From Pseudomonadota bacterium (lineage in GTDB: Bacteria; Pseudomonadota; Alphaproteobacteria; Rhizobiales; Devosiaceae): a stretch of 64,000 nucleotides of DNA. Position 1 is the stretch's first letter; each line of letters begins with the position of its first letter. A program made the position numbers and the translations under genes. The stretch covers positions 5,888-69,887 of the forward strand of contig JAEWBN010000018.1 of NCBI GenBank assembly GCA_023391095.1, given 5' to 3'. The notes under the pieces were generated by a model, which was not told where the DNA came from, searched no databases, and saw only the letters and a program-made list of their open reading frames with translations. Positions 33,901-43,079 of this stretch are shown piece by piece.

Positions 33901-36111
33901 TCAATCCGGCTCATATTTGAGAAACAGTGTCGACAGCGCAGGCAGATAGAGTTCCGCCTCCGCAGGCCAATGCCGCCCCTCAACGGCAAGGGCTGTCACT
34001 GCTCCCTGATTTCCGGTGTTGCCACCCGAATACCATCCCGCATCGGTATTGATGCGTTCGATCCACTTGCCCGCAACGGGCATGGGTACCTTGTAGTTGC
34101 TGCGCGGCACCGGCGTGAGATTGGTGATCACCAGAACCGGGTCGGCGCCCGGCGCCCGGCGCAGCCAGGCAAAGACGGAATTGGCGTGGTCATTGGCCAC
34201 CACCCATTCGAAGCCTTCCGGCTCGCAGTCGCGCTCGTGGAGCGCCGGCAGACTGCGATAGGCCGCGTTGAGGTCGGCAACGAGACGCCGCATGCCCTCA
34301 TGCGCCGGGGCATCGAGGAGCCACCAGTCGAGCGCCCGGCTTTCCGACCACTCGTCACGCTGGGCAAATTCCTGGCCCATGAACAGGAGCTTCTTGCCCG
34401 GATAGCCCCACATGAAGGCGAGATAGGCGCGCAGGTTGGCGAACTGCTGCCAGTCGTCGCCGGGCATCTTGTTGAGCAGCGACCCCTTGCCATGCACGAC
34501 CTCGTCGTGGCTCAGCGGCAGCACGAAGTTCTCGCTATAGGCATAGACCATGCCGAAGGTCATGTCGTGGTGGTGGAAGCGCCGATGGATCGGCTCGCGG
34601 CTCATGAACCGCAGCGTGTCGTTCATGAAGCCCATGTTCCACTTGAAGCCGAAGCCAAGGCCGCCCGCATAGGTGGGCGCGCTGACGCCCGGCCAGGACG
34701 TGGATTCCTCGGCGATCATGAAGGCGCCGGGGAATTGGGCATAGACTTCAGCGTTGACGCGCTGGAGAAACGCCACCGCTTCCAGGTTCTGGTTGCCGCC
34801 ATGCTTGTTCGGCACCCACTCGCCCGGCTGGCGGGAGTAGTCGAGGTACAGCATGGACGCCACGGCGTCGACGCGCAGCCCATCAATATGGAACTTGTCA
34901 AACCAGAACAGCGCATTGTTGGTGAGGAAGGACGAAACTTCCTTGCGCCCGAAATTGTAGATCGCCGTGTTCCAGTCGGGATGAAATCCCTGCCGCGGGT
35001 CTTCATGCTCGTAAAGCGCGGTGCCGTCGAAATGGCTGAGGCCGAAATCGTCGGTAGGGAAATGGGCCGGGACCCAGTCGAGGATCACCCCCAGCCCGGC
35101 TTCGTGGGCGGCATTGACGAGACGGGCAAAGCCGGCCGGATCGCCGAAGCGCGAGGTCGGTGCGAACAGCCCCGTGGGCTGGTAGCCCCAGCTCGGATCG
35201 AACGGGTGTTCGGAAATGGGCAGGAATTCGAGGTGCGTATAGCCCATGTCCGCCGCATAGGGCACGAGCTGTTCGGCCAGCTGGTCATAGGTCATGAAGC
35301 CGCCATCGGCGCGCCGGCGCCACGAGCCCAGATGGACCTCGTAGATGGACATCGGCATGCGGCGCCAGTCGCGGCTCGCCCGCTCTTCCATGTATTTCTC
35401 GTCGGTCCAGGTAAAGGGCGTCGGGTCGGGCACCACCGAAGCATTGCGCGGACGCACTTCGGCCTGGCGGGCGAAGGGGTCGGCCTTGAGCGGCAGCACC
35501 TGGCCATTGGCGCCCACAATCTCGTATTTGTAGATCGTGCCGGTACCCAGGACCGGGATAAACACTTCCCAGATGCCCTGGCGGTTGCGCATGGGGTGGC
35601 GCCGACCATCCCAATCGTTCCAGGGTCCGACAACGGACACCCGCTGCGCATTGGGCGCCCAGACGGCAAAGTGCGTCCCGTGGATGCCCTCGAATTCCAT
35701 CTCATGGGCGCCCAGCTTGTCGAAAAGGCGCAGATGGCTGCCCTCCCCGATATAGTAGTCGTCCAAGGGACCGAGCACCGGGCCGAACGAATAGGCGTCG
35801 AACAGGGTCCAATTGCCGCCGGCATTGCGCGCCTCGTAGCGGATCGGCTGGCGGCGGTCGATCTGGACCTTCGCCTCGAAGAACCCGGCCGGGTGACGCG
35901 GGATCATGTGTCCCAGCGGCGTCCCGTCCAGAGTAAAGGCGTCGAGCAGCTCGGCATGGGGGACGAAGGCCCGCAATACCCAATCCTCTCCCACCTGATG
36001 TAGTCCCAGAAACCCGAAGGCGTCAGGATGGCGTCCCGCCACCACTGCTTCGATGTCCCTGCCGTCGGCTTGCCAGGCTTGCTTGTTGTTCGTCACGCCT
36101 GTTTCCCCCAT
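33901..36111 (-). CDS. glgB: GlgB, 1,4-alpha-glucan branching enzyme
   Basis: 736 aa GH13 enzyme. It has an N-terminal extension of about 110 residues (HPDAFGFLGLHQVG), a CBM48 domain (GTHFAVWAPNAQRVSVVGPWNDWDG read in parts), and a barrel with ILDWVPAHFPTD, nucleophile region GLRVDAVASMLYLD, acid MIAEESTSWP and LSHDEVVHGKGS. It adds alpha-1,6 branches to growing glycogen. It lies 78 bases after glgP and 55 bases before glgC. Confidence 0.95.
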   Translation of the reverse strand: MGETGVTNNKQAWQADGRDIEAVVAGRHPDAFGFLGLHQVGEDWVLRAFVPHAELLDAFTLDGTPLGHMIPRHPAGFFEAKVQIDRRQPIRYEARNAGGNWTLFDAYSFGPVLGPLDDYYIGEGSHLRLFDKLGAHEMEFEGIHGTHFAVWAPNAQRVSVVGPWNDWDGRRHPMRNRQGIWEVFIPVLGTGTIYKYEIVGANGQVLPLKADPFARQAEVRPRNASVVPDPTPFTWTDEKYMEERASRDWRRMPMSIYEVHLGSWRRRADGGFMTYDQLAEQLVPYAADMGYTHLEFLPISEHPFDPSWGYQPTGLFAPTSRFGDPAGFARLVNAAHEAGLGVILDWVPAHFPTDDFGLSHFDGTALYEHEDPRQGFHPDWNTAIYNFGRKEVSSFLTNNALFWFDKFHIDGLRVDAVASMLYLDYSRQPGEWVPNKHGGNQNLEAVAFLQRVNAEVYAQFPGAFMIAEESTSWPGVSAPTYAGGLGFGFKWNMGFMNDTLRFMSREPIHRRFHHHDMTFGMVYAYSENFVLPLSHDEVVHGKGSLLNKMPGDDWQQFANLRAYLAFMWGYPGKKLLFMGQEFAQRDEWSESRALDWWLLDAPAHEGMRRLVADLNAAYRSLPALHERDCEPEGFEWVVANDHANSVFAWLRRAPGADPVLVITNLTPVPRSNYKVPMPVAGKWIERINTDAGWYSGGNTGNQGAVTALAVEGRHWPAEAELYLPALSTLFLKYEPD

Positions 36112-36189
36112 GCCGTAGCCAAATCTGGCCCGCCTCGTCGCTGTCGCTCACTGGACATCGCACAACCGCTGATGCCCCAAATGGTTCTG

Positions 36190-38661
36190 CTATTGCGTCG
36201 ATACCCCCCAAATATCTGTCGCATATTGCCGAATGGTTCGGTCCGACGAGAAAAATCCGACATTGGCGGTGTTCCGGATGGCCACGGCATTCCAGTGCGC
36301 GCGGTCTTTCCAGAGGTCATCGACCTTGCCCTGCGCGGCGGCATAGGCATCGAAATCGCGGGCCACCATGAACCAGTCATGGTCATAAAGGCCGCCGATA
36401 AGGTCGCGATACCGGTTCGGGTCATCGGGCGAGAACACGCCCGAGGCGATGGACTCGAGCGCTTCGCGCAGGCGCGGCGACGCATCGATGGCCGAGCGCG
36501 GCACCTCCCCGCGGGAGCGTTTTTCCTCGACCTCTTCGGCGGCCAGTCCGAAAATGACGATATTGTCCGAGCCCACTTCCTTGTGCATTTCGACATTGGC
36601 GCCATCCATCGTGCCGATGGTCACCGCGCCATTGGCCATGAACTTCATGTTGCCGGTGCCCGAGGCTTCCATGCCTGCCGTGGATATCTGCTCCGAAAGG
36701 TCGGCCGCAGGCACGATGATTTCGGCCAGGCTCACATTGTAGTTGGGAATGAACACGACCTTGAGCAGCCCGCGCACGGCCGGATCATTGTTGATGACCC
36801 GCGCCACGTCGTTGATCAGCTTGATGATCAGTTTGGCGTTCCAGTAGCTCGGGGCCGCCTTGCCAGCGAAGATCTTGACCCGCGGGACCCAGTCCTTTTC
36901 GGGATGCGCGCGGATTTCGGCATAGAGCGCGACCGCGTGGATGATGTTGAGAAGCTGGCGCTTGTATTCGTGGATGCGCTTGATCTGGACGTCGAACATG
37001 GCGTCCGGCGACACCTTGATGTTGAGCCGGTCCTTGATCAGTGCTGCCAGCGCCTTCTTGTTGGCGAGCTTGACCGCGGCGAACTGCTTCTGGAAGCCCG
37101 GATCCTCGGCATGGGACCGCAGCAGGTGCAACTGGTCGATATCGTCGAGGAAATCCGGACCGATCCGTTCGGTGATGAGCCGGGTGAGGCCGGGATTGCA
37201 CTGCATCAGCCAGCGGCGCGGCGTGATGCCATTGGTCTTGTTGTTGATCCGCTCGGGATAGAGCTTGTGGAGGTCGGCAAACACAGTCTGCTTCATCAGC
37301 TCGGTATGGAGCGCGGACACACCATTGATCGAATGGGAGCCCACAAAGGCCAGTTGCCCCATGCGCACTCGGCGGCCGCCATTTTCATCGATCAGCGACA
37401 CGGCCGCGACTTGCTGGTCGGTGAACTTGGCGCGGTTGCGCGCCTCGGTCAGGATATCGGCATTGATCTGGTAGATGATCTGCATGTGCCGCGGCAGCAG
37501 GCGCTCCAGCAGCGCCACCGGCCAGCTTTCCAGCGCTTCGGGCAGCAGTGTGTGGTTGGTATAGCCGAACGTGCCCTTGGTGAGCTTCCAGGCCTGCGCC
37601 CATTTGACCCCGTTGTCATCGACGAGGATGCGCATGAGTTCGGCGACCGAAATGGCCGGATGGGTATCGTTGAGCTGGATGGCGACCTTGTCCGGCAGTG
37701 AACCGAGATCGCCATATTGCTGGAGATGACGCCGGACAATGTCCTGCAGCGATGCCGAGGAAAAGAAGAACTCCTGGCGCAGGCGCAGCTCCTGCCCCGC
37801 TGCTGTCGAGTCCGCCGGATAAAGCACGCGGGTAATGGCTTCGGCCTTGGAGCTTTCCTGCAGCGCGCCGATATGGTCGCCGGAATTGAACTTGTCGAGC
37901 AGGATCGGGTCGATCGGCTGCGCACTCCAGAGACGGAGCGTGTTGACGCGCTTGCCGCGCCAGCCAACGATGGGCGTGTCATAAGCCACGGCGAGCAGAT
38001 GCTCGTTGGGGTGCCATTCCTGGCGAACTTCGCCATCGGGATCGGTGACCGGCTCGACATGGCCGCCGAACCCAACCTCATAGGCGCTTTCGCGGCGCTC
38101 GAACTCCCAGGGATTGCCATGCGCCAGCCAGTCTTCGGGCAGTTCGACCTGCCAGCCCTCGCTCATTTCCTGGCGGAACAGCCCATGCACATAACGGATG
38201 CCGTAGCCATAGGCCGGGATATTCACCGAGGACATGGATTCAAGGAAACACGCAGCCAGCCGGCCGAGACCACCATTGCCCAGGGCAGCGTCGGGCTCGA
38301 GGTTGATCAGGTCGCCCAGATCGACATTGAGGTTCTTGAGCGCCTCGCGCACGGGATCCATCAGGCCGACATTGCTGATGGCGTCGCGCATCAGCCGCCC
38401 GATCAGGAATTCGAGGCTGAGGTAATAAACCCGCTTGTTGGAAGTCCGCCACGTTTCGCGGGACGACTCCATCCAGCGATCCATGACCCGGTCGCGCACT
38501 GCCAGGATCGTCGCCCGCAACCAGTCATGCGGACGCGCTACGATGGGATCCTTGCCGACCGAATAGATCAGCCGCTCGAGAATTTCGGCCTGCAGGGCCT
38601 CAACAGTTGGAGCGCTGCGTTCGAGCGTGGGAGCATCGTGGACGATTGGTTTTTGCGGCAT
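36190..38661 (-). CDS. glgP: GlgP, glycogen phosphorylase
   Basis: 823 aa GT35 enzyme that releases glucose-1-phosphate from glycogen. Conserved stretches include YLSLEFLIGR, NGGLGRLAACFLES, TNHTLLPEALE, NGITPRRWL and the pyridoxal-phosphate region ASGTGNMKFMANGA, whose Lys would bind the cofactor. It is the first gene of the glgPBCA-pgm-glgX operon, so the operon promoter must lie in the 116-base gap 38662-38777; that gap is AT-richer than its surroundings, with no clear consensus. Confidence 0.95.
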   Translation of the reverse strand: MPQKPIVHDAPTLERSAPTVEALQAEILERLIYSVGKDPIVARPHDWLRATILAVRDRVMDRWMESSRETWRTSNKRVYYLSLEFLIGRLMRDAISNVGLMDPVREALKNLNVDLGDLINLEPDAALGNGGLGRLAACFLESMSSVNIPAYGYGIRYVHGLFRQEMSEGWQVELPEDWLAHGNPWEFERRESAYEVGFGGHVEPVTDPDGEVRQEWHPNEHLLAVAYDTPIVGWRGKRVNTLRLWSAQPIDPILLDKFNSGDHIGALQESSKAEAITRVLYPADSTAAGQELRLRQEFFFSSASLQDIVRRHLQQYGDLGSLPDKVAIQLNDTHPAISVAELMRILVDDNGVKWAQAWKLTKGTFGYTNHTLLPEALESWPVALLERLLPRHMQIIYQINADILTEARNRAKFTDQQVAAVSLIDENGGRRVRMGQLAFVGSHSINGVSALHTELMKQTVFADLHKLYPERINNKTNGITPRRWLMQCNPGLTRLITERIGPDFLDDIDQLHLLRSHAEDPGFQKQFAAVKLANKKALAALIKDRLNIKVSPDAMFDVQIKRIHEYKRQLLNIIHAVALYAEIRAHPEKDWVPRVKIFAGKAAPSYWNAKLIIKLINDVARVINNDPAVRGLLKVVFIPNYNVSLAEIIVPAADLSEQISTAGMEASGTGNMKFMANGAVTIGTMDGANVEMHKEVGSDNIVIFGLAAEEVEEKRSRGEVPRSAIDASPRLREALESIASGVFSPDDPNRYRDLIGGLYDHDWFMVARDFDAYAAAQGKVDDLWKDRAHWNAVAIRNTANVGFFSSDRTIRQYATDIWGVSTQ

Positions 38662-38777
38662 GTCGCAATCCAGAGTTCATGACGATATTCCCCTCAGAAT
38701 AAAGGTAGTCTTGCACTTTATTTGTGCACGGGAAAGCCCCCTCGGCGCGCAGCTGATCGGCGCGGCGTTCAGGCCCC

Positions 38778-40607
38778 TCAGGGCTCGTCCTCGTCTGCAT
38801 TTGCCAATGGGCTCACGCGAATGCCGCCCTCGCGCGCCTGGTCCTCCGCATTGGCGAGGAGCAGCCCGCGGCCCGCCTGCGCACCGCCCAGCAACTGCGC
38901 CTCGAAGCGTGCGCGGTCTCGCGTGCGGATGCCGGCCACCGCCTCTTCGATTTCGATCTCGTCGGCCCCCAGGATGCGGATGGCCTGCGAGCCGAAGGCA
39001 ATGGCCGACTCGAAGGTTTCGCGCAGTTCGAATTCCACCCCTATTTCCCGCAGCTCGATGGAATGCCCGCGGTCGAAGGACCGCGCCATGACCTTGGCGA
39101 GGGGGAATTCGTCGCGCATGAACTCGGCAATCCGGCTGGCCGCCGCCTTGTCGTTGACGCAGATCAGCACCAGCTCGGCGCGGTCCGCACCCGCTGCATG
39201 AAGGATGTCGAGCCTCGTGCCGTCGCCATAATAGACCTTGAAGCCGAAGGTCGCGGCGGCCTGGATCATCTCGACATCATTGTCGATGATCGACACCGAA
39301 TGGCCCTGCCCCAGCAGCGCCTGGCTGGCGATCTGTCCGAAGCGGCCGAAGCCGATGATCAGGACGCGCGCATTGAGGCCGCTCGCGACATCGACGCCAT
39401 CCAGCGACTGCACCCGGCGCGGCATCAGCCGGCGCATCGGAATGATGGCAAAGGGCGTGAGCACCATCGAGATGATCACCGTCGCGGTGAAAATGGCATT
39501 GGTGGGCGCGTCGATGAGGCCGGTTGAAGCAGCCGTGGTGTAGAGCACAAAGGCAAATTCGCCGCCCTGCCCCATCAGCACCGCCCGTTCCAGCGCCTCA
39601 CCGTGATCGGACCGAAGGAGGCGCGCTATCACATAGATCGCCGCTGCCTTGACCAGCATATAGGCCGCAACGCTGATCGCGATGATCTGCCAATTGTCCG
39701 CCACGACGGCCAGGTCCAGCGACATGCCCACGGCCAGAAAGAAGAGGCCCAGGAGGAGCCCCCGGAACGGTTCGACGTCGGCTTCCAGCTGATGCTTGAA
39801 GGTCGAGGTGGAAAGCAGCACGCCCGCAAGGAACGCGCCCATGGCCATGGAGAGGCCACTGACCTGGAACAGAAGCGCGGCGCCCAGCACCACCAGTAAC
39901 GCACCGGCCGTCAGCACTTCGCGCACCTTGGAGCGGGCCAGGATGCCGAAGAACGGGTTCATGATGCGGCGGCCGAGGAATATCAAAAGGGCAATGGCGC
40001 CCACCGCAAAGCCAAAACCGATGGCACGCGACAGCAGGCTTTCATCTGCCGCCGATGGCGAAATGAACGCCACTATGGCCAGAAGCGGCACAATGGCGAG
40101 ATCCTCGAGCAGGAGAATCGATACCATCTTCTGGCCGTGCTCGGTCGCCAGTTCCCCGCGCTCCCCCAGGATTTGCATGACAATGGCCGTCGAGGTGAGC
40201 ACAAAGCCCATGCCGAAGACAAAGGCCACCGCGGGCGCGAAGCCAAGCAAGATACCAATCCCGGTCAGCAAGGCGCCGCAGGTGGCCACCTGGATGACGC
40301 CGAGCCCGAAAATCTGCTTGCGCAGGGCCCAGAGCTTGCTCGGCTCCATCTCGAGCCCGATGATGAAGAGAAAGAGCACCACCCCCAGTTCCGCCGCGGC
40401 GAGCACAGAAGCAGGGTCCTGGATGAGGCCGATGCCCGAGGGGCCCAAAAGCAGACCCGCCGCCAGATAGCCGAGGACCGATCCCAGCCCGATGCGCTTG
40501 AATAACGGCACGGCAATCGCCCCTGCCGCCAGCAGGGCGACAATGGGCACGAGATCAACCCCGTGGTGAGCGGCCTCCGCCGCGTGTGCAACTACTTCGC
40601 CTGCCAT
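38778..40607 (-). CDS. KefB-type monovalent cation:proton antiporter with RCK (TrkA-N) domain
   Basis: 609 aa from the ATG at 40607 (GGAG six bases upstream); an ATG at 40622 lacks a ribosome site. Residues about 20-385 are a CPA2 membrane domain of about 12 segments (GYLAAGLLLGPSGIGLI, GFVLTSTAIVMQIL, GAFLAGVLLSTS). Residues about 405-525 are a nucleotide-binding RCK domain with GFGRFGQIASQALLGQG. It probably extrudes K+ or Na+ in exchange for protons, gated by NAD(H) or a metabolite. Glutathione control as in E. coli KefB is not proven. The gene stands alone between glgP and a second exporter. Confidence 0.9.
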   Translation of the reverse strand: MAGEVVAHAAEAAHHGVDLVPIVALLAAGAIAVPLFKRIGLGSVLGYLAAGLLLGPSGIGLIQDPASVLAAAELGVVLFLFIIGLEMEPSKLWALRKQIFGLGVIQVATCGALLTGIGILLGFAPAVAFVFGMGFVLTSTAIVMQILGERGELATEHGQKMVSILLLEDLAIVPLLAIVAFISPSAADESLLSRAIGFGFAVGAIALLIFLGRRIMNPFFGILARSKVREVLTAGALLVVLGAALLFQVSGLSMAMGAFLAGVLLSTSTFKHQLEADVEPFRGLLLGLFFLAVGMSLDLAVVADNWQIIAISVAAYMLVKAAAIYVIARLLRSDHGEALERAVLMGQGGEFAFVLYTTAASTGLIDAPTNAIFTATVIISMVLTPFAIIPMRRLMPRRVQSLDGVDVASGLNARVLIIGFGRFGQIASQALLGQGHSVSIIDNDVEMIQAAATFGFKVYYGDGTRLDILHAAGADRAELVLICVNDKAAASRIAEFMRDEFPLAKVMARSFDRGHSIELREIGVEFELRETFESAIAFGSQAIRILGADEIEIEEAVAGIRTRDRARFEAQLLGGAQAGRGLLLANAEDQAREGGIRVSPLANADEDEP

Positions 40608-40700
40608 GGGCCGCTCCGGCATGAATGGGGTACCGAAAGTGGAGCGGCCCCCATCCGCCGTCAAGAAGCGGCGACACGGTAATTTTGCAATAGGGGTGCT

Positions 40701-41963
40701 CTAGGGCGATGTCGGCTCGACGCCTGTGGGAGCGGTGCCCCGCGGCGGCTCCATACGGTCCTGCTTGCGCACCTGCTCAGGCGAACCCTCTTCCTCCCGC
40801 TGCTCGCGGATGGCCTGCGCTGCGTTCGCCAGCAGTTCCTCGCGCGCCGTCATGGCGACCGTCCGCCGGACCGGACGGCGCGGCTGCACCGGCTTGCTGG
40901 GCAGGGCGTGAATGATGATCGACTGGGCAATCAGCAGCGACGGTACGGCAACAAGCGCGCCCACCGGACCCCAGGCCCAGATCCAGAAGGTGATCGAGAG
41001 GAAAATGATGAAGGGGTTGAGGGTAAGCGTGCGGCCGATGAAATGCGGGGTCAGGAACTGCCCTTCGACGAAGTTGATCGCCCCAAAGCAGATCACCGGC
41101 AACAGGATGGCCGACAATTCGGTTTGCGTGCCCAGACCCACCGCCAGCAACACGGTGATCATGATGGCCTGGCCGACATAGGGCACATAGTTGAGCACCG
41201 CGGCCATGGCGCCCCAAAGCAGCGGCGACGGCATGCCGAGCGCCCACATGGCCAGGCCAACCGCCGTACCGGTTGCGAAATTGATGACCGTAACGCTGAG
41301 CAGAAACTGGCTGACCTTGGCTTCCACATCGCGGAAGATATGCGCGGTGCGCCAGCGCATGCGCCGGGTCACGCACATGGACAGCACGGAAATGCGGATG
41401 TGGTCGCGCGTTGCGACAAAGAAGTAGAGGCTGGCCAGGAAGATTGCGACCTGGGCGAGGATGGCCGGAGCCATCATCGCCATGCCGGTCACGGCGCTGC
41501 CGTCTTCGACCGTCACCGTCATGGCCTCGTTGCTGCCAAGCACCGAGCCGAGTTGTTCCTGGAACGCGCTGAGCGATTCCAGCGGCTCCTTGAGATTGGC
41601 GATCTGCTGCTGCAGCTTGGCCCAGATCAGCGGCACCCGCGCGATCCATTCGCTCAGCGGCATGGCGAACAGGAACCCAAAGCCCGCGATCAACCCGAGC
41701 AGCAAAAGAACCACAATTGCCGCCGAAAGCGCGGGCGGCACGCCCCATCCCTCCAGCCGGTCCGCCACCGGGCCGAACATGAGCCCGATGACGACGGCAA
41801 GGAAAACCGGGGCCAGGAAGACCTGTCCCATCTGCAGCACGGAAAGCAGCACGACAAAGCCGATCCCCACGACCGCAAGACGCGCAGCATTGTTGAGCAC
41901 CCGCTCGAACTGGCTCTGGTCCATGTCGGATGCAGCGACTGCCTTGGGGCGGGGTTGGAGCAT
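40701..41963 (-). CDS. AI-2E family (PerM-like) membrane protein
   Basis: 420 aa. It has about eight membrane segments (VVGIGFVVLLSVLQMGQVFL, LSAAIVVLLLLGLIAGFGFL) and the family stretch WGAMAAVLNYVPYVGQAI. The C-terminal about 60 residues are polar and charged (REELLANAAQAIREQREEE). ATG 41963 has AGAGG about 7 bases upstream. Substrate is unknown; family members export small molecules or act as Na+/H+ antiporters. It differs from the window's other AI-2E gene by lacking the soluble GAF-bearing half. Confidence 0.88.
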   Translation of the reverse strand: MLQPRPKAVAASDMDQSQFERVLNNAARLAVVGIGFVVLLSVLQMGQVFLAPVFLAVVIGLMFGPVADRLEGWGVPPALSAAIVVLLLLGLIAGFGFLFAMPLSEWIARVPLIWAKLQQQIANLKEPLESLSAFQEQLGSVLGSNEAMTVTVEDGSAVTGMAMMAPAILAQVAIFLASLYFFVATRDHIRISVLSMCVTRRMRWRTAHIFRDVEAKVSQFLLSVTVINFATGTAVGLAMWALGMPSPLLWGAMAAVLNYVPYVGQAIMITVLLAVGLGTQTELSAILLPVICFGAINFVEGQFLTPHFIGRTLTLNPFIIFLSITFWIWAWGPVGALVAVPSLLIAQSIIIHALPSKPVQPRRPVRRTVAMTAREELLANAAQAIREQREEEGSPEQVRKQDRMEPPRGTAPTGVEPTSP

Positions 41964-42103
41964 AAGGGCCTCTGGGAAAGAACTCTGCCTGAAAACAATC
42001 TGGTAACGGCTTTTGTTCCTGCGGCATGAGGGTCATCGACCGCCCCCCGCCGCTTGGATAAGCTGGCTGCGAATCCCGCCACTGCTGCCCCGGAAGACCA
42101 GCC

Positions 42104-43045
42104 ATGCCCCGCAAGATCATCATCGACACAGACCCCGGCCAGGACGATGCCGTCGCCATACTGCTGGCGCTGGCCTCGCCCGAGGAACTGGACGTGCTGG
42201 GCGTCGTCGCAGTGGCCGGCAATGTCGGGCTGCATCACAATGCCAACAATGCCCGCAAGATCGTCGAACTGGCCGGGCGGACCGATGTTCCGGTCTATGC
42301 CGGCTGCGCCCGCCCCATGCGCCGCACGCTCGTCACCGCGGAACACGTGCACGGCGACACGGGCCTCAATGGCCCCGATCTGCCCGAGCCCACCGTTCCG
42401 CTCCAGCCCCAGCACGGCGTCGACTACATCATCGACACCCTGATGAACGCCGAGCCCAAGACCATTACCCTGTGCACCCTGGGGCCGCTGACCAATATCG
42501 CCATGGCGCTGATCAAGCAGCCCGCGATTGCCGAGCGTATCCAGGAAATCGTCATGATGGGCGGCGCCTATTTCGAGGTCGGCAACATCACCCCGGCGGC
42601 GGAATTCAACATCTATGTCGATCCTGAAGCGGCCGACGTGGTCATGCGCTGCGGCGCCCCCATCACCATCCTGCCGCTCGACGTCACCCACATGATCCAG
42701 TCGACGAAGCCGCGGCTCGACGCCATCAAGGCGCTGGGCAACAAGACCGGCGACGCCGTCCATGCCATGCTGACCTTCTCGGAAACCTTCGACCTGCAGA
42801 AATATGGCTGGGAAGGCGCGCCGCTGCATGACCCCACCGTCATTGCCTACCTCCTGCAGCCCGACCTGTTTGAAGGCCGCCACTGCAATGTCACCATCGA
42901 AACGGGCAGCGAACTGACCATGGGCATGACCGTGGTGGATTACTGGCACGTGACCGGCCGGGCTTACAACGCCACCTATTTGCGCTCCGGCAATGCCGAA
43001 GGCTTCTATGCGCTCCTGACCGAGCGCCTGGCGCGCCTTCCCTGA
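42104..43045 (+). CDS. Ribonucleoside hydrolase (inosine/uridine-preferring nucleoside hydrolase family)
   Basis: 313 aa. The calcium-binding motif IIDTDPGQDDAVAILLAL (DTDPGxDDA) at residues about 7-16, the catalytic region MMGGAYFEVGNITPAAEFNIYVDPEAA, read as MMGGAYFEVGN and EFNIYVDPEAA, and LHDPTVIAYLL near the end are conserved. It splits ribonucleosides into base and ribose in the cytoplasm. It would feed purine/pyrimidine salvage, and nucleobase breakdown could supply urea. The exact substrate is not readable. It converges with the ABC-F gene. Confidence 0.93.
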   Translation: MPRKIIIDTDPGQDDAVAILLALASPEELDVLGVVAVAGNVGLHHNANNARKIVELAGRTDVPVYAGCARPMRRTLVTAEHVHGDTGLNGPDLPEPTVPLQPQHGVDYIIDTLMNAEPKTITLCTLGPLTNIAMALIKQPAIAERIQEIVMMGGAYFEVGNITPAAEFNIYVDPEAADVVMRCGAPITILPLDVTHMIQSTKPRLDAIKALGNKTGDAVHAMLTFSETFDLQKYGWEGAPLHDPTVIAYLLQPDLFEGRHCNVTIETGSELTMGMTVVDYWHVTGRAYNATYLRSGNAEGFYALLTERLARLP

Positions 43046-43053
43046 ATGGCACC

Positions 43054-43079
43054 CTCACCTCGCCCTAGGGCGGGGTGAG
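43054..43079. terminator. Hairpin over the convergent ends of the nucleoside hydrolase and ABC-F genes
   Basis: A 12-base stem with one wobble (CTCACCTCGCCC / GGGCGGGGTGAG) lies in the 19-base gap and covers the ABC-F stop codon. There is no T-run. Placement between converging genes suggests a shared 3' structure. Confidence 0.45.

Noticed and set aside
33970..36003. Long plus-strand open frame (677 codons) opposite glgB
   Set aside because: It is antisense to a clear branching enzyme; GC-rich codon bias keeps the frame open.
40701..41963. Reading the AI-2E family names as evidence of quorum sensing
   Set aside because: The family name is broad, members include Na+/H+ antiporters and exporters, and no luxS or lsr genes are present.
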